Positions 28,304 to 37,312 of a stretch of DNA of 64,000 nucleotides are shown here, in pieces. The notes beneath the pieces were generated by a model that was not told the DNA's origin, did no database searches, and saw only the letters and a list, made by a program, of their open reading frames with translations. This stretch comes from Rhizobiaceae bacterium (lineage in GTDB: Bacteria; Pseudomonadota; Alphaproteobacteria; Rhizobiales; Rhizobiaceae): the NCBI GenBank assembly GCA_017644105.1, contig JAEPMD010000002.1, positions 145,671-209,670 on the forward strand. The letters are read 5' to 3'. How positions within the stretch are numbered: the first letter of the stretch is position 1; each line of letters opens with the position of its first letter. A program made the translations under genes and the position numbers.

Positions 28304-29716
28304 CTATTTAATTTCAAGCGTGCGCAAAAACGCAATCAGTTGTTGTTGAAGCACTTCATCCAGCGCGAGATAGGCATCTCTTGATGCGCGCGCATCACCA
28401 CCATGGGCGCTAATCACCTCGGTGAGGTCATACATATCATTACGGTGGCCATAGGGAGCGGTTGACGCAACACCCCAAAGTTCAGCGGTGATAAAGATAT
28501 TGCGGTCCACAAAACGTTGCGACATCAATTCATTGCCAAAGGCATCGACTTCACTATCGGTCATTGTGTGGCGTTTAAGATCACCAAATAAAGGCACCAT
28601 CACTTGGCCATCATCATTGCGGGGAAGGGCTTCTGCCCATTCGAGCATGGCAAGATCATAAGTGGCCGGTGCTTCCACCTGATAGGTTTGCAAAGTGCCA
28701 GCCACATCAAACAAACCAGGATCATCAAACTGAAGAGAGTTCAAAGGTAACGCTGGCATATGGCATTGCGCGCAGCCAATTTGATCGAATACTTGTTTGC
28801 CGTTTTCCGCTGCCGCTTGCCATTCTGCACTATCCGGTTTGGCAATAATGGGTGGACGCAAAGTCGCTTGCCATGCAACAAGTGCGGAGATGTCGGCAGA
28901 ACTTAGCTCGGCTGACATGCCATCCTCATCAAAATCACTTTCACCTGTCCATCTTGCACCAAAACGTTCGGTCGCCTGCATGCCATGGTGATGGTTTGAT
29001 GCGTTGACCGTAAATTGCCGTAAGGATGTCATCACACCTTTTTGGCTGAACGGGCGCACCACAAGGTCTGTGTCAATGCCATCAATTTCACCGAGCTGCA
29101 AAACACCATCTTCTTGCGCTGTGATGAACCCATATGAAATGCCTTTAGAGGTGAGTTCAACGCGTGTTGGCTTTTGATCCTCGCGCGCTGATTTCAATGC
29201 ATTGCGACGAATGTCATGCAAGTCAGTGGTGATCTCGCGCGCAAGAAGCTCAATCAGCCCAGCACCAAATAAATGATTGGTGCCGCGTTCATTTGAAAAT
29301 TGCGGATTGATCGAATCAAAATCCGCATTGGTAAAACCTTCTGAGACGAACACATTGGTGACAAAATCACCTGCGCCACCCAACAGTGGTTCATTATGAC
29401 ACGCACCGCAAGATGCTGCATCTGGTCCAGAGGTTCTAGCAAAGGCAGTTTTAGACAAACGTCGCGCTTTGGTCGGCAAGATCGCAGCGGTCGCCATTGG
29501 ACGACCAGCGCCTTCGGACTTTTTAAATTTAGCTTCGAATAATTCTTCGCCCGCTTGCACAAGCACATCTAATTCTTCTCGGCCCAAAAATCCGATCGGC
29601 ATTTGTGTGATCCGGCCAATCGCATCCGTTTTTTCGGCCCAGGGCGGTGTGTTATCTGCAAAGCTAGGAGCTGTGCTTAGACACACTAAGCCCACCAAAA
29701 TAAGTGAAGTACGCAT
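28304..29716 (-). CDS. Di-heme cytochrome c oxidoreductase (DUF1111/DHOR family)
   Basis: A periplasmic di-heme protein related to MauG and bacterial cytochrome c peroxidases; substrate unknown. The 470-residue protein has a Sec signal in the first 20 residues (LILVGLVCLSTAPSFA). Heme-binding motifs are CGACH at residues 103-107 and CAQCH at 315-319. The spacing and the ARWTGESDFDEDGMSAEL and LFGDLKRHTM blocks fit the DHOR family. Its ATG overlaps the stop of the ROK regulator gene (TGATG) and the CRTAC1-like gene follows after eight bases. Placement between a sugar repressor and a sugar dehydrogenase suggests electron transfer linked to sugar oxidation; this is inference. Confidence 0.9.
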   Translation of the reverse strand: MRTSLILVGLVCLSTAPSFADNTPPWAEKTDAIGRITQMPIGFLGREELDVLVQAGEELFEAKFKKSEGAGRPMATAAILPTKARRLSKTAFARTSGPDAASCGACHNEPLLGGAGDFVTNVFVSEGFTNADFDSINPQFSNERGTNHLFGAGLIELLAREITTDLHDIRRNALKSAREDQKPTRVELTSKGISYGFITAQEDGVLQLGEIDGIDTDLVVRPFSQKGVMTSLRQFTVNASNHHHGMQATERFGARWTGESDFDEDGMSAELSSADISALVAWQATLRPPIIAKPDSAEWQAAAENGKQVFDQIGCAQCHMPALPLNSLQFDDPGLFDVAGTLQTYQVEAPATYDLAMLEWAEALPRNDDGQVMVPLFGDLKRHTMTDSEVDAFGNELMSQRFVDRNIFITAELWGVASTAPYGHRNDMYDLTEVISAHGGDARASRDAYLALDEVLQQQLIAFLRTLEIK

Positions 29717-30951
29717 CAGTTAAATTTCCACTTTGTACCGTTTTGTTCGGATATAATATTGCTATCAAGGTCACTCAGACATGACTGTACATTGCCATTG
29801 AAAATGAGATGGCCCTCATCGGTGTGAAAGCTGACATCTGGCATTTTATTGCGTCTGACCTGCAAGGTATTTTGTATGCCGTCTAAGATCGACGTTTGCA
29901 TGAGATCGTAGAACAATGTGCCATGACCGGTAATCGCGATCGGCATCGGTCCTAATAATGTGAGCAATCTACCGAGACCTATGCCAAGTGCTTCTCCAGC
30001 ACGGCGGAAAGCATATTCAGATTGGTGATCACCATTGCGGGCGCGAACTGCGATATTCTCAATTTCTTTGAGCGGAATAAATTTTGCCGGCACCACATCG
30101 TCATCCACTTCAAATGCGGTGCGCAATATTCCGTAAAAGCCAGCGATAGATTCAATGCATCCATGTGCACCACAACGACATAAAGGCCCGTTGGGGTCAT
30201 GCATCATATGGCCAAATGGTGGTGCAAACGAACTGATCTTCCCATTGGCTTCTTCGGTGGCAATGCCAAGACCAATGGAATGGCTGAGTGAAAGCGTTGC
30301 TAATTTGCGGTTGCTGAACCCGCCGAGTTTTGCAGCGCGCTGTTCAGCAATTGACTGCGCAGCAAATTGCGTATCATTTGTCAGTCTGATTTGTGCGGGT
30401 AAGATCGGTCTGAGCAGATCTTCAAAATTCATCGTATTATCTTCAAAGACAGGCGACCATAATAGTTCTGGTTTGCCCGACGCCACCAATCCTTTGGTGG
30501 TAATAGACACCGTTAAAATTTGTTCTGGCTGCAATTCGCTCCGTTCAATGAGGCGCTGGATATCGTTCTTAAGACGGTTTGAAAATGTATCGATATCCGT
30601 TTCCGCAGGAGGTCGTTTTTCCTCAAAGCGATCTTTCAAAGTGCCCGCATAATCAACCAGCGAATATTGCACCATCTCTGAGGTGATCCGCACGATTGCG
30701 ACAAAAGCACAATTTGGATTTTGGCGAAATTTAACACGTGGTCGTCCGCGGCCCGCAGAGGGTGCTTGTTCCTCACGTAACAAGATGCCTTCTTTTTCAA
30801 GCTCAGTGGTAATCGTTGAAACGGTTGCTGAGCTTAAACTTGTCCATTGCGACAATTCCGTATGGGAGACCGAGCCAAGCCGACGCAGGGCCGATAAAAT
30901 CAAGCCTCGATTCTGCTTCCTTAAATTCTCAGTACTTGCCTTCATTAGCAT
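29716..30951 (-). CDS. xylR: ROK family transcriptional repressor, probable xylose regulator
   Basis: A cytoplasmic repressor whose ROK domain binds a sugar. The 411-residue protein has an N-terminal winged helix (about 12-65: LILSALRRLGSVSHTELSQW and ATVSTITTELEKEGIL) and a DNA-contacting wing GRGRPRVKF. The ROK domain includes LSLSHSIGLGIA and the zinc motif CRCGAHGCIES near residues 252-262. It is divergent from xylF and heads an operon with the cytochrome, CRTAC1-like and xylose-dehydrogenase-like genes. Both arms of the locus are therefore likely its targets. A near-perfect inverted repeat at 31066-31086 is a candidate site. Ligand assignment rests on the XylF-like neighbour. Confidence 0.85.
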   Translation of the reverse strand: MLMKASTENLRKQNRGLILSALRRLGSVSHTELSQWTSLSSATVSTITTELEKEGILLREEQAPSAGRGRPRVKFRQNPNCAFVAIVRITSEMVQYSLVDYAGTLKDRFEEKRPPAETDIDTFSNRLKNDIQRLIERSELQPEQILTVSITTKGLVASGKPELLWSPVFEDNTMNFEDLLRPILPAQIRLTNDTQFAAQSIAEQRAAKLGGFSNRKLATLSLSHSIGLGIATEEANGKISSFAPPFGHMMHDPNGPLCRCGAHGCIESIAGFYGILRTAFEVDDDVVPAKFIPLKEIENIAVRARNGDHQSEYAFRRAGEALGIGLGRLLTLLGPMPIAITGHGTLFYDLMQTSILDGIQNTLQVRRNKMPDVSFHTDEGHLIFNGNVQSCLSDLDSNIISEQNGTKWKFN

Positions 30952-31036
30952 CGAAAGAATAACCCATTATAATCTAAAAGCTATTTAGAGCCAAAAAGAG
31001 AATTTGTCAATTTTCTCGTGACTCGAAATAAATATG

Positions 31037-31086
31037 TTGACTCGCAGAAAAAAATTTGGCAAACATTTTTTCGACTGTCGAGAAAA
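31037..31086 (+). promoter_or_regulatory. Putative xylF promoter and ROK operator
   Basis: A 21-bp inverted repeat centred at 31076 (arms TTTTTTCGAC and GTCGAGAAAA, one mismatch) lies 87 bp before the xylF ATG. TTGACT at 31037-31042 with a weak AAACAT 18 bases later could be a promoter, which would place the repeat at the transcription start, fitting repression. TCG-N5-CGA also occurs at 31016-31026. All functional meaning is inferred. Confidence 0.45.
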
Positions 31087-31172
31087 TTAATTTTCGATCG
31101 GTTCTAACGACGAAATGAGGGGCTTAGTATTTCGCGTCTCATTATCCATTTTATCATTTGGGAGGAATTCAA

Positions 31173-32210
31173 ATGAACAAATTCGCAACTATGTTGCTTG
31201 CTGGTGCTGCGCTATCTGTTGTCGCTTCAGGTGTCGCCGTCGCTAAAGACAAGGTTATTGGTGTTTCTTGGTCAAACTTCCAGGAAGAGCGCTGGAAAAC
31301 TGACGAAGCTGCAATGAAAGCTGCTATTGAAGCAAATGGTGACAGATACATCTCAGCTGATGCGCAAGCTTCTGCTTCAAAACAATTGACAGATGTTGAA
31401 AGCTTGATCGCTCAAGGCGCAAATGCACTTATCATTCTTGCACAAGATTCAGGCGCAATTGGCCCAGCTGTTGATAGCGCTGCAAACGAAGGTATTCCGG
31501 TTGTTGGTTATGACCGTCTTATCGAAGATGCACGTGCATTCTACCTAACATTCGACAATGTTGAAGTTGGCCGCATGCAGGCGCGCGCTGTTTTGGCTGC
31601 AAAGCCTGAAGGTCGCTACGCTTTCATCAAAGGTTCTTCAGCTGATCCAAACGCTGACTTCCTATTCGGTGGTCAAATGGAAGTTCTGAAAGAAGCCATG
31701 GATGCAGGCAAAATCACCAATGTCGGTGAAGCTTACACAGATGGTTGGAAGCCAGACAATGCTCAGAAAAACATGGAGCAAATCCTAACAGCTAACGACA
31801 ATGGCGTTGATGCTGTTGTGGCATCAAACGATGGTACAGCTGGTGGTGTTGTTGCGGCTCTCGAAGCTCAAGGTCTTGCAGGTTCTGTGCCAGTATCTGG
31901 TCAGGATGGTGACCATGCTGCGCTAAACCGTGTTGCTCGCGGTACACAAACAGTATCTGTTTGGAAAGACGCCCGTGAGCTTGGTAAAGCAGCTGGTAAC
32001 ATCGCTGCAATGCTTGCTGACGGTAAAGCAATGGGCGACATTCCAGGTGCAGTCAGCTGGTCAGGTGGCGCGAATGGCGTTGAAATGACAGCTCAGTTCC
32101 TAGCGCCAATCCCAGTAACAAAAGACAACCTAAATGTTGTTATCGACGCTGGCTGGATCGCGAAAGACAAAGCTTGTGAAGGTGCAATGGCTGGCGTTTC
32201 TGGCTGTTAA
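31173..32210 (+). CDS. xylF: D-xylose ABC transporter substrate-binding protein
   Basis: The periplasmic sugar-binding component. The start at 31173 follows GGGAGG with a seven-base gap; 345 residues. The Sec signal ends near GVAVAK. Blocks typical of XylF are GVSWSNFQEERWKTDEAAMK, GANALIILAQDSGAIGPAV, VVGYDRLIEDARAFYLTFDN, DGWKPDNAQKNMEQILTAN and AVVASNDGTAGGVVAALEAQ, followed by GQDGDHAALNRVARGTQT. This wording fits xylose-binding proteins better than ribose- or fructose-binding ones. It is first of xylF-xylH-xylG and divergent from the ROK gene. A long hairpin after the stop may raise its mRNA stability. Confidence 0.9.
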   Translation: MNKFATMLLAGAALSVVASGVAVAKDKVIGVSWSNFQEERWKTDEAAMKAAIEANGDRYISADAQASASKQLTDVESLIAQGANALIILAQDSGAIGPAVDSAANEGIPVVGYDRLIEDARAFYLTFDNVEVGRMQARAVLAAKPEGRYAFIKGSSADPNADFLFGGQMEVLKEAMDAGKITNVGEAYTDGWKPDNAQKNMEQILTANDNGVDAVVASNDGTAGGVVAALEAQGLAGSVPVSGQDGDHAALNRVARGTQTVSVWKDARELGKAAGNIAAMLADGKAMGDIPGAVSWSGGANGVEMTAQFLAPIPVTKDNLNVVIDAGWIAKDKACEGAMAGVSGC

Positions 32211-32228
32211 ACTTTATAAATTCAAACT

Positions 32229-32261
32229 ATTCACATCGCACGGTCCTCGTGCGGTGTGAAT
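32229..32261 (+). terminator. Fourteen-base-pair hairpin between xylF and xylH
   Basis: ATTCACATCGCACG pairs with CGTGCGGTGTGAAT through 14 base pairs (one G-U), loop GTCCT. No strong T-run follows, so it is more likely an mRNA-stabilising or REP-like element protecting xylF mRNA than a full terminator. Confidence 0.55.
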
Positions 32262-32337
32262 TCAATCTAAACTTTCCGCAACTTGGTTCGAATAAATCGA
32301 GCCTGAGTTGTTGGCATGTTTTTAATTGGAGTCATCG

Positions 32338-33660
32338 GTGAGCAACAATAATAATATGCATCGCGCCAATAAAGTTGAAAACGAAAGCGGATTTACAAGG
32401 TTCCTTCGTGCAACAGAATTAGACGTGCGTTTGCTTGGCATGATCGCGGCACTCATATTCATTTGGGTGGGCTTTCATCTTTACGGACTATTGGCAAACG
32501 GTTTTGGCGCGTTTCTAACGCCACGAAATCTGTGGAACCTTTCTGTCCAAACATCGTCAATTGGCGTTATGGCATGTGGTATGGTGTTGGTCATCGTCAC
32601 CCGGCATATCGATTTGTCGGTTGGTTCAATTCTCGGATTCTCAGCCATGTGTATGGCGATCCTACAAGTGTGGATCCTGCCTGAAATTTTAGGTCTAGGG
32701 CATCCGCTTATCTGGATCATTACTGCCGTTGCAGGTATTTTAATTGGTACCCTCATCGGTGCTTTGCATGGATATTTAATTGCCTATCTCGCAATTCCAG
32801 CCTTCATCGTCACATTGGGTGGTCTATTGGTCTGGCGTGGTGCTGCATGGTTGCTTGCAAGCGGTGAAACTATCTCTCCTGTTGATCGCACATTTGCCAA
32901 ACTTGGCGGCGGACCATTTGGTGCGATCGGTTCAACAGGCAGTTGGATTATCGCACTGCTTGCCTGTGCACTCGTTTTGTTTAGTTTCTGGCAAGCACGC
33001 AAAAAGCGTAAGCGGTTTAATTTCCCACTGCGTCCAATGTGGGCTGAAACTTTCTTAGGCGCCTTAGCATGTTTTGCGATTTTAGGTTTCGCCTGGATTG
33101 TAAACGCCTATCCATGGCCAAAGGGTATCGTGCGTCGCTATGCAGCAGAAAACAACATCACAACTCCAGTTGAAGAAATCTTCATCTCTCATGGATTTGC
33201 GATCCCTGTTTTGATCATGATCGCGGTAGGCGTAGGTATGACATTTTTGATGAGCCGCACGCGTTTTGGCCGCTACGTATTTGCCATTGGTGGCAATCCA
33301 GAAGCTGCAGAACTTGCCGGTATTAAAACCAGATGGATCACCGTTAAGATCTTTGCACTTATGGGCGGTCTTTGCGGACTATCAGCCATCATTGCCAGTG
33401 CGCGTCTCAACTCGGCGACCAATGCACTTGGTACATTAGATGAGCTTTACGTCATCGCGGCAGCCGTTATTGGCGGCACATCATTCGCTGGCGGTATCGG
33501 CACCATTTATGGGGCGATCTTAGGTGCCGTTGTTATGCAATCACTTCAAACAGGTATGATTTTGATCGGATTTGATACAGCCATTCAGCAAATGGTTGTG
33601 GGTGGCGTACTCGTCTTCGCCGTCTGGATTGACACAATCTACCGTAGACGTGCGAAATAA
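32338..33660 (+). CDS. xylH: Sugar ABC transporter permease, XylH type
   Basis: An inner-membrane permease of the xylose importer. About ten hydrophobic segments are present. Family blocks are [40 protein letters not shown] and [39 protein letters not shown] and [20 protein letters not shown] follow, as in XylH/RbsC proteins. I chose GTG 32338 (440 residues) because GGAG lies six bases upstream; the in-frame TTG at 32326 would contain that site. The gene lies between xylF and xylG. Confidence 0.9.
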   Translation: MSNNNNMHRANKVENESGFTRFLRATELDVRLLGMIAALIFIWVGFHLYGLLANGFGAFLTPRNLWNLSVQTSSIGVMACGMVLVIVTRHIDLSVGSILGFSAMCMAILQVWILPEILGLGHPLIWIITAVAGILIGTLIGALHGYLIAYLAIPAFIVTLGGLLVWRGAAWLLASGETISPVDRTFAKLGGGPFGAIGSTGSWIIALLACALVLFSFWQARKKRKRFNFPLRPMWAETFLGALACFAILGFAWIVNAYPWPKGIVRRYAAENNITTPVEEIFISHGFAIPVLIMIAVGVGMTFLMSRTRFGRYVFAIGGNPEAAELAGIKTRWITVKIFALMGGLCGLSAIIASARLNSATNALGTLDELYVIAAAVIGGTSFAGGIGTIYGAILGAVVMQSLQTGMILIGFDTAIQQMVVGGVLVFAVWIDTIYRRRAK

Positions 33661-33674
33661 GAGGAGTTGGGATA

Positions 33675-34475
33675 ATGACTGATAAAAATTCAAACACATC
33701 CTCAAAAACGCCACTTGTTGAGATGAAAAATATTTCAATCGGGTTTGGAGGTATCAAAGCGGTTGATCATGCTGATGTTGATCTATTCCCGGGCGAGGTC
33801 GTTGCGATCCTTGGTCACAACGGTGCGGGTAAATCAACACTGATCAAAATTCTGTCTGGCGCATACAAGCGCGATGAAGGTCAGATTTTTGTAAATGGCG
33901 AAGAGGCTGTCATCAACAATCCGCGTGATGCGAAAAAATATGGCATCGAGACCATCTACCAGACATTGGCGGTTGCCGATAATGTGGATGCAGCGGCGAA
34001 CCTTTATCTGGGGCGTGAAATTCTCACCAATTTTGGGACCTTAGATGATGCAGCGATGGAAGCTGAGGCACGGAAAGTGATGGGTCGATTGAACCCGAAC
34101 TTCCAACGCTTTAAAGAGCCTGTCAGCAAATTATCTGGTGGTCAGCGTCAATCGGTGGCGATTGCGAGAGCAATCTTGTTCAATGCCAAAATCCTGATCA
34201 TGGATGAGCCGACAGCTGCGTTGGGTCCGCAAGAAACCGAGCAAGTTGGGCAATTGATCCAACAGCTGAAGAAGGATGGCATTGGCATCTTCCTCATCAG
34301 CCATGACATTCATGACGTGTTCGATCTCGCCGATCGTGTCGCTGTTATGAAAAACGGTCAGGTTGTTGGTTATGCAAGAACCGAAGATGTGACCAAAGAT
34401 GAAGTGCTTGGCATGATCATTTTGGGCAAATGCCCTGAAGGTGCAATCCCCGGTCCAGGGGCTATGCAGGAATAG
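33675..34475 (+). CDS. xylG: Sugar ABC transporter ATP-binding protein, single-domain XylG type
   Basis: The ATPase of the xylose importer, 266 residues. Walker A is GHNGAGKST near residues 51-59. The signature is [15 protein letters not shown], Walker B is [12 protein letters not shown] and the H-loop is ISHDIHDV. Enterobacterial XylG and RbsA have two fused ATPase domains (about 500 residues); this one has a single domain, as in rhizobial FrcA/XylG proteins, so it must dimerise. GAGGAGTTGGGATA precedes the ATG. No xylose isomerase or xylulokinase gene is near. Confidence 0.9.
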   Translation: MTDKNSNTSSKTPLVEMKNISIGFGGIKAVDHADVDLFPGEVVAILGHNGAGKSTLIKILSGAYKRDEGQIFVNGEEAVINNPRDAKKYGIETIYQTLAVADNVDAAANLYLGREILTNFGTLDDAAMEAEARKVMGRLNPNFQRFKEPVSKLSGGQRQSVAIARAILFNAKILIMDEPTAALGPQETEQVGQLIQQLKKDGIGIFLISHDIHDVFDLADRVAVMKNGQVVGYARTEDVTKDEVLGMIILGKCPEGAIPGPGAMQE

Positions 34476-34513
34476 ACTTTCCCCCTCCCGGGATAGTTCG
34501 CTTAGACTTTGCA

Positions 34514-34540
34514 ATTTGCGACACATTATGTGTCGTAAAT
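34514..34540. repeat. Inverted repeat after xylG
   Basis: ATTTGCGACACAT and ATGTGTCGTAAAT are complementary around a single T, with one G-U pair. A T-run (34548-34552) starts eight bases later. It could end the xyl operon or be a regulator site for the dehydrogenase gene 100 bp downstream. Confidence 0.45.
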
Positions 34541-34641
34541 CGCAGAGTTTTTGCGTTTAATGGGTTACAAATCTAACTAGTAATTGAAATATGATCTGCT
34601 AGTTTGATCGGGCAATCGTTAACTGTGTCGGGAAAGTTATC

Positions 34642-37155
34642 ATGGAAAGTAAAGCACGTGTCGTGGTTATTGGCGGGGGAGTTGTTGGGGTCTCAACACT
34701 TTATCACTTGGCAAAAAAAGGTTGGTCCGATTGTGTTCTGATTGAACGAAAGGAACTGACCTCCGGTTCCACATGGCATGCTGCTGGATTGCTTCCGCTG
34801 TTTAACATGAGTTATTCCGTTGGCCAGATCCACAAATATTCCGTGAAATTTTATCGTGAGTTGGAAGAAGAAACAGGCGTAAATGTCGGTTTCTCGAATG
34901 TCAGTAATATTCGCCTGGCTAAAACCAAAGATCGCTGGGATGAATATATGTATTATGCAGGCGTTGCGGAAACGCTTGGTATTCCGGTTAACATTCTAAC
35001 GCCTGAACAAGTCAAGGAAATCTGGCCTTTATGTGAGACGGAAGGTCTGCTAGGTGCGATCCAACATCCTGACGATGGTTATATTCAGCCAGCAGATTTA
35101 ACCCAGGCCTTGGCTAAAGGCGCACGCGATTTGGGTGCGACGATCCAAAGATACACAACTGTCACCGATATTGAAAAACTGGAAAACGGTCAGTTCGTGG
35201 TTAAAACCGACAAAGGCGATATCACCTGTGATCATGTTGTGTCGTGTACTGGTAACTTTGCGCGCAAAACAGGAGCTATGGTTGGCCTCGATGTGCCAGT
35301 GATCCCAGTTGAGCACCAATATATCGTGACAGAACCGCATCCGGATATTGTCGCACGCAAAGAACAAGGCTTGCCAGAAATGGGTGTTCTTCGCGAGTCA
35401 GATAGCTCTTGGTACATGCGCGAAGAAAATGGTGGTTTGCTGCTTGGACCGTATGAAAAAGGCGCACCTTGTTGTTATGTCGATGGACCAAGCGACGAAA
35501 GCGAATACGAACTTTTCCAGGAAGATATCGATCGCTTGATGCCGCATATTGAAACTGCGATTGAACGCGTGCCAGCTTTCGGCGAAGTCGGCATCAAAAA
35601 AGTTTATAATGGCGCGATTGCATACACGCCTGATGGTTCGCCCATTATTGGCCCAGCGCCAGGTTTGAAAAACTTCTGGCTCAATGAAGGTCATTCGTTT
35701 GGAATTACGGCTGCGGGCGGTGCAGGCTGGCAATTGGCAGAATGGATTGTCGATGGCGAACCAACCATTGATATGATGGGTGTCGATCCACGCCGCTTTG
35801 GTCCTTATGCGACAGAAGGTTATTTGCGTGAGAAAAACGAAGAAGCCTATGCCAATGTGTTCACCACGCACTATCCGGATGAAGAGCGCGCCGCAGCGCG
35901 TCCTTTGAAAACCACACCAATTTATGATCGCTTGAAAGACCGCGGTGCTGTGTTCGGATCTGTTTATGGTTGGGAACGCGCCAACTGGTTTGCACCTGAA
36001 GGCTATGAAGTGCCGAAAGAAGAATTGGCTCTCGGCGCAGATGTTTTAACCGATCACAATTATGCGCCGGCTACCGATGATGGCCGTATCGTTGAAAGAT
36101 GGTCATTCCGCCGTTCAAACTATTTCGAGCATGTCGGTAATGAAGTTAAAAATGTGAACGAAAATGTCGGCCTTTTGGACATGTCCGCATTTGCCAAGAT
36201 CGAAGTCAGCGGCAAAGGTGCGCGTGACTGGCTGAACTATATTTTTGCCAACGCCGTTCCCAAAACACGCGGGCGTGTGGCTTTATGTCATTTGCTGACA
36301 AAATATGGAGGTGTACGTTCAGAATTCACTGTTTTTGAGTTTTCTCCAGACCATTTTTATTTGGTCTCCGCTGGCGCTTATGAGGCGCATGACCATGATG
36401 TATTAAGGAGGCTACTTCCTGCAGACGGTTCCGTTCAGTTGGGTCCAATCACTGAAAAATATGGTGTGCTGGTTCTAGCTGGTCCAAAGTCGCGCGAAGT
36501 ATTGACCAAACTCACTCGCACGAGCTTGTCCAATGATGATTTCAAATGGCTCACGGGTAAGAAAATCTCTGTGGGTCGCGCCACAGCCTTTGCACTGCGC
36601 GTGAATTTTGTCGGTGAATTGGGTTGGGAATTGCACCATCCTATCGAGCAGCAAAATGCAATCTTCGATGCGGTTATGGAAGCCGGTGAAGAATTCGGCA
36701 TCAAGCCATTTGGTATCAGAGCTATGACGGCTATGGCGGTTGAAAAAAGCTACCGCTTGATCCCGCGCGAACTCTCAATTGAGTATAATGCGTTTGAATC
36801 TGGTCTCGATCGATTTGTGAAATTGAGCAAGGAAGATTTCCTTGGCAAAGATGCGCTTGTGAAAGCCAAAGAAGATGGATTGAACTGGAATTTTGTTACA
36901 ATGGAAGTTCATGATGTCACAGATGCTGATGCCCGCGGCAATGAAGCGATCTATAAAGATGGCGAGTTGGTTGGTCGTGCAACACATGGTGCTTATGGAT
37001 ATAGAATTGGCAAATCTCTAGCACTCGCAATGGTCAAACCAGATGTGTCTACCATCGGAACCCAGCTTGAGATTAAGATCCTTGGTAAAATTCATAAAGC
37101 AACAATTGTTGAAGAAAGCCCATTTGATCCAGAAAATGTCGCCTTACGCGCTTAG
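34642..37155 (+). CDS. Dimethylglycine/sarcosine dehydrogenase-like flavoprotein (FAD + GcvT fusion)
   Basis: Predicted to demethylate dimethylglycine, sarcosine or a related N-methyl compound, passing the methyl group to tetrahydrofolate. The 837-residue protein has VVVIGGGVVGVSTLYHLAK (FAD site, residues 7-25). GSTWHAAG at 42-49 contains His46, which aligns with the flavin-linked His of mammalian dimethylglycine dehydrogenase. The DAO domain ends near 370 (ITAAGGAGWQLAEWIVDGE). A connecting FAO-type region is followed by a GcvT/aminomethyltransferase domain from about 430 (LDMSAFAKIEVSGKGA) to the end. No signal peptide; cytoplasmic. It stands alone between xylG and an unrelated gene. Separation of dimethylglycine from sarcosine use is not possible by eye. 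Confidence 0.88.
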   Translation: MESKARVVVIGGGVVGVSTLYHLAKKGWSDCVLIERKELTSGSTWHAAGLLPLFNMSYSVGQIHKYSVKFYRELEEETGVNVGFSNVSNIRLAKTKDRWDEYMYYAGVAETLGIPVNILTPEQVKEIWPLCETEGLLGAIQHPDDGYIQPADLTQALAKGARDLGATIQRYTTVTDIEKLENGQFVVKTDKGDITCDHVVSCTGNFARKTGAMVGLDVPVIPVEHQYIVTEPHPDIVARKEQGLPEMGVLRESDSSWYMREENGGLLLGPYEKGAPCCYVDGPSDESEYELFQEDIDRLMPHIETAIERVPAFGEVGIKKVYNGAIAYTPDGSPIIGPAPGLKNFWLNEGHSFGITAAGGAGWQLAEWIVDGEPTIDMMGVDPRRFGPYATEGYLREKNEEAYANVFTTHYPDEERAAARPLKTTPIYDRLKDRGAVFGSVYGWERANWFAPEGYEVPKEELALGADVLTDHNYAPATDDGRIVERWSFRRSNYFEHVGNEVKNVNENVGLLDMSAFAKIEVSGKGARDWLNYIFANAVPKTRGRVALCHLLTKYGGVRSEFTVFEFSPDHFYLVSAGAYEAHDHDVLRRLLPADGSVQLGPITEKYGVLVLAGPKSREVLTKLTRTSLSNDDFKWLTGKKISVGRATAFALRVNFVGELGWELHHPIEQQNAIFDAVMEAGEEFGIKPFGIRAMTAMAVEKSYRLIPRELSIEYNAFESGLDRFVKLSKEDFLGKDALVKAKEDGLNWNFVTMEVHDVTDADARGNEAIYKDGELVGRATHGAYGYRIGKSLALAMVKPDVSTIGTQLEIKILGKIHKATIVEESPFDPENVALRA

Positions 37156-37312
37156 GCAAAGCAATTTCTGCTAAAATCGTGGAAAGATGCAATTTCGCAC
37201 AAGTGTGCGGAATATGTCTGGGGGCCACGCTTGTGATATATTGTAATATATTACACTGACGTGTATCTATCGCTTTTAAGGTCAAACTCGCACGTTGCGT
37301 AAAGGGCATAGA

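Noticed and set aside
32229..32261. True operon-ending terminator between xylF and xylH
   Set aside because: The hairpin has no T-run and the permease and ATPase genes follow on the same strand.
31173..34475. Fructose transporter frcBCA, suggested by the FrcK-like kinase at 6.6 kb and the single-domain ATPase
   Set aside because: The binding protein follows XylF wording closely, the kinase is 24 kb away, and the divergent operon holds a xylose-dehydrogenase-like SDR.
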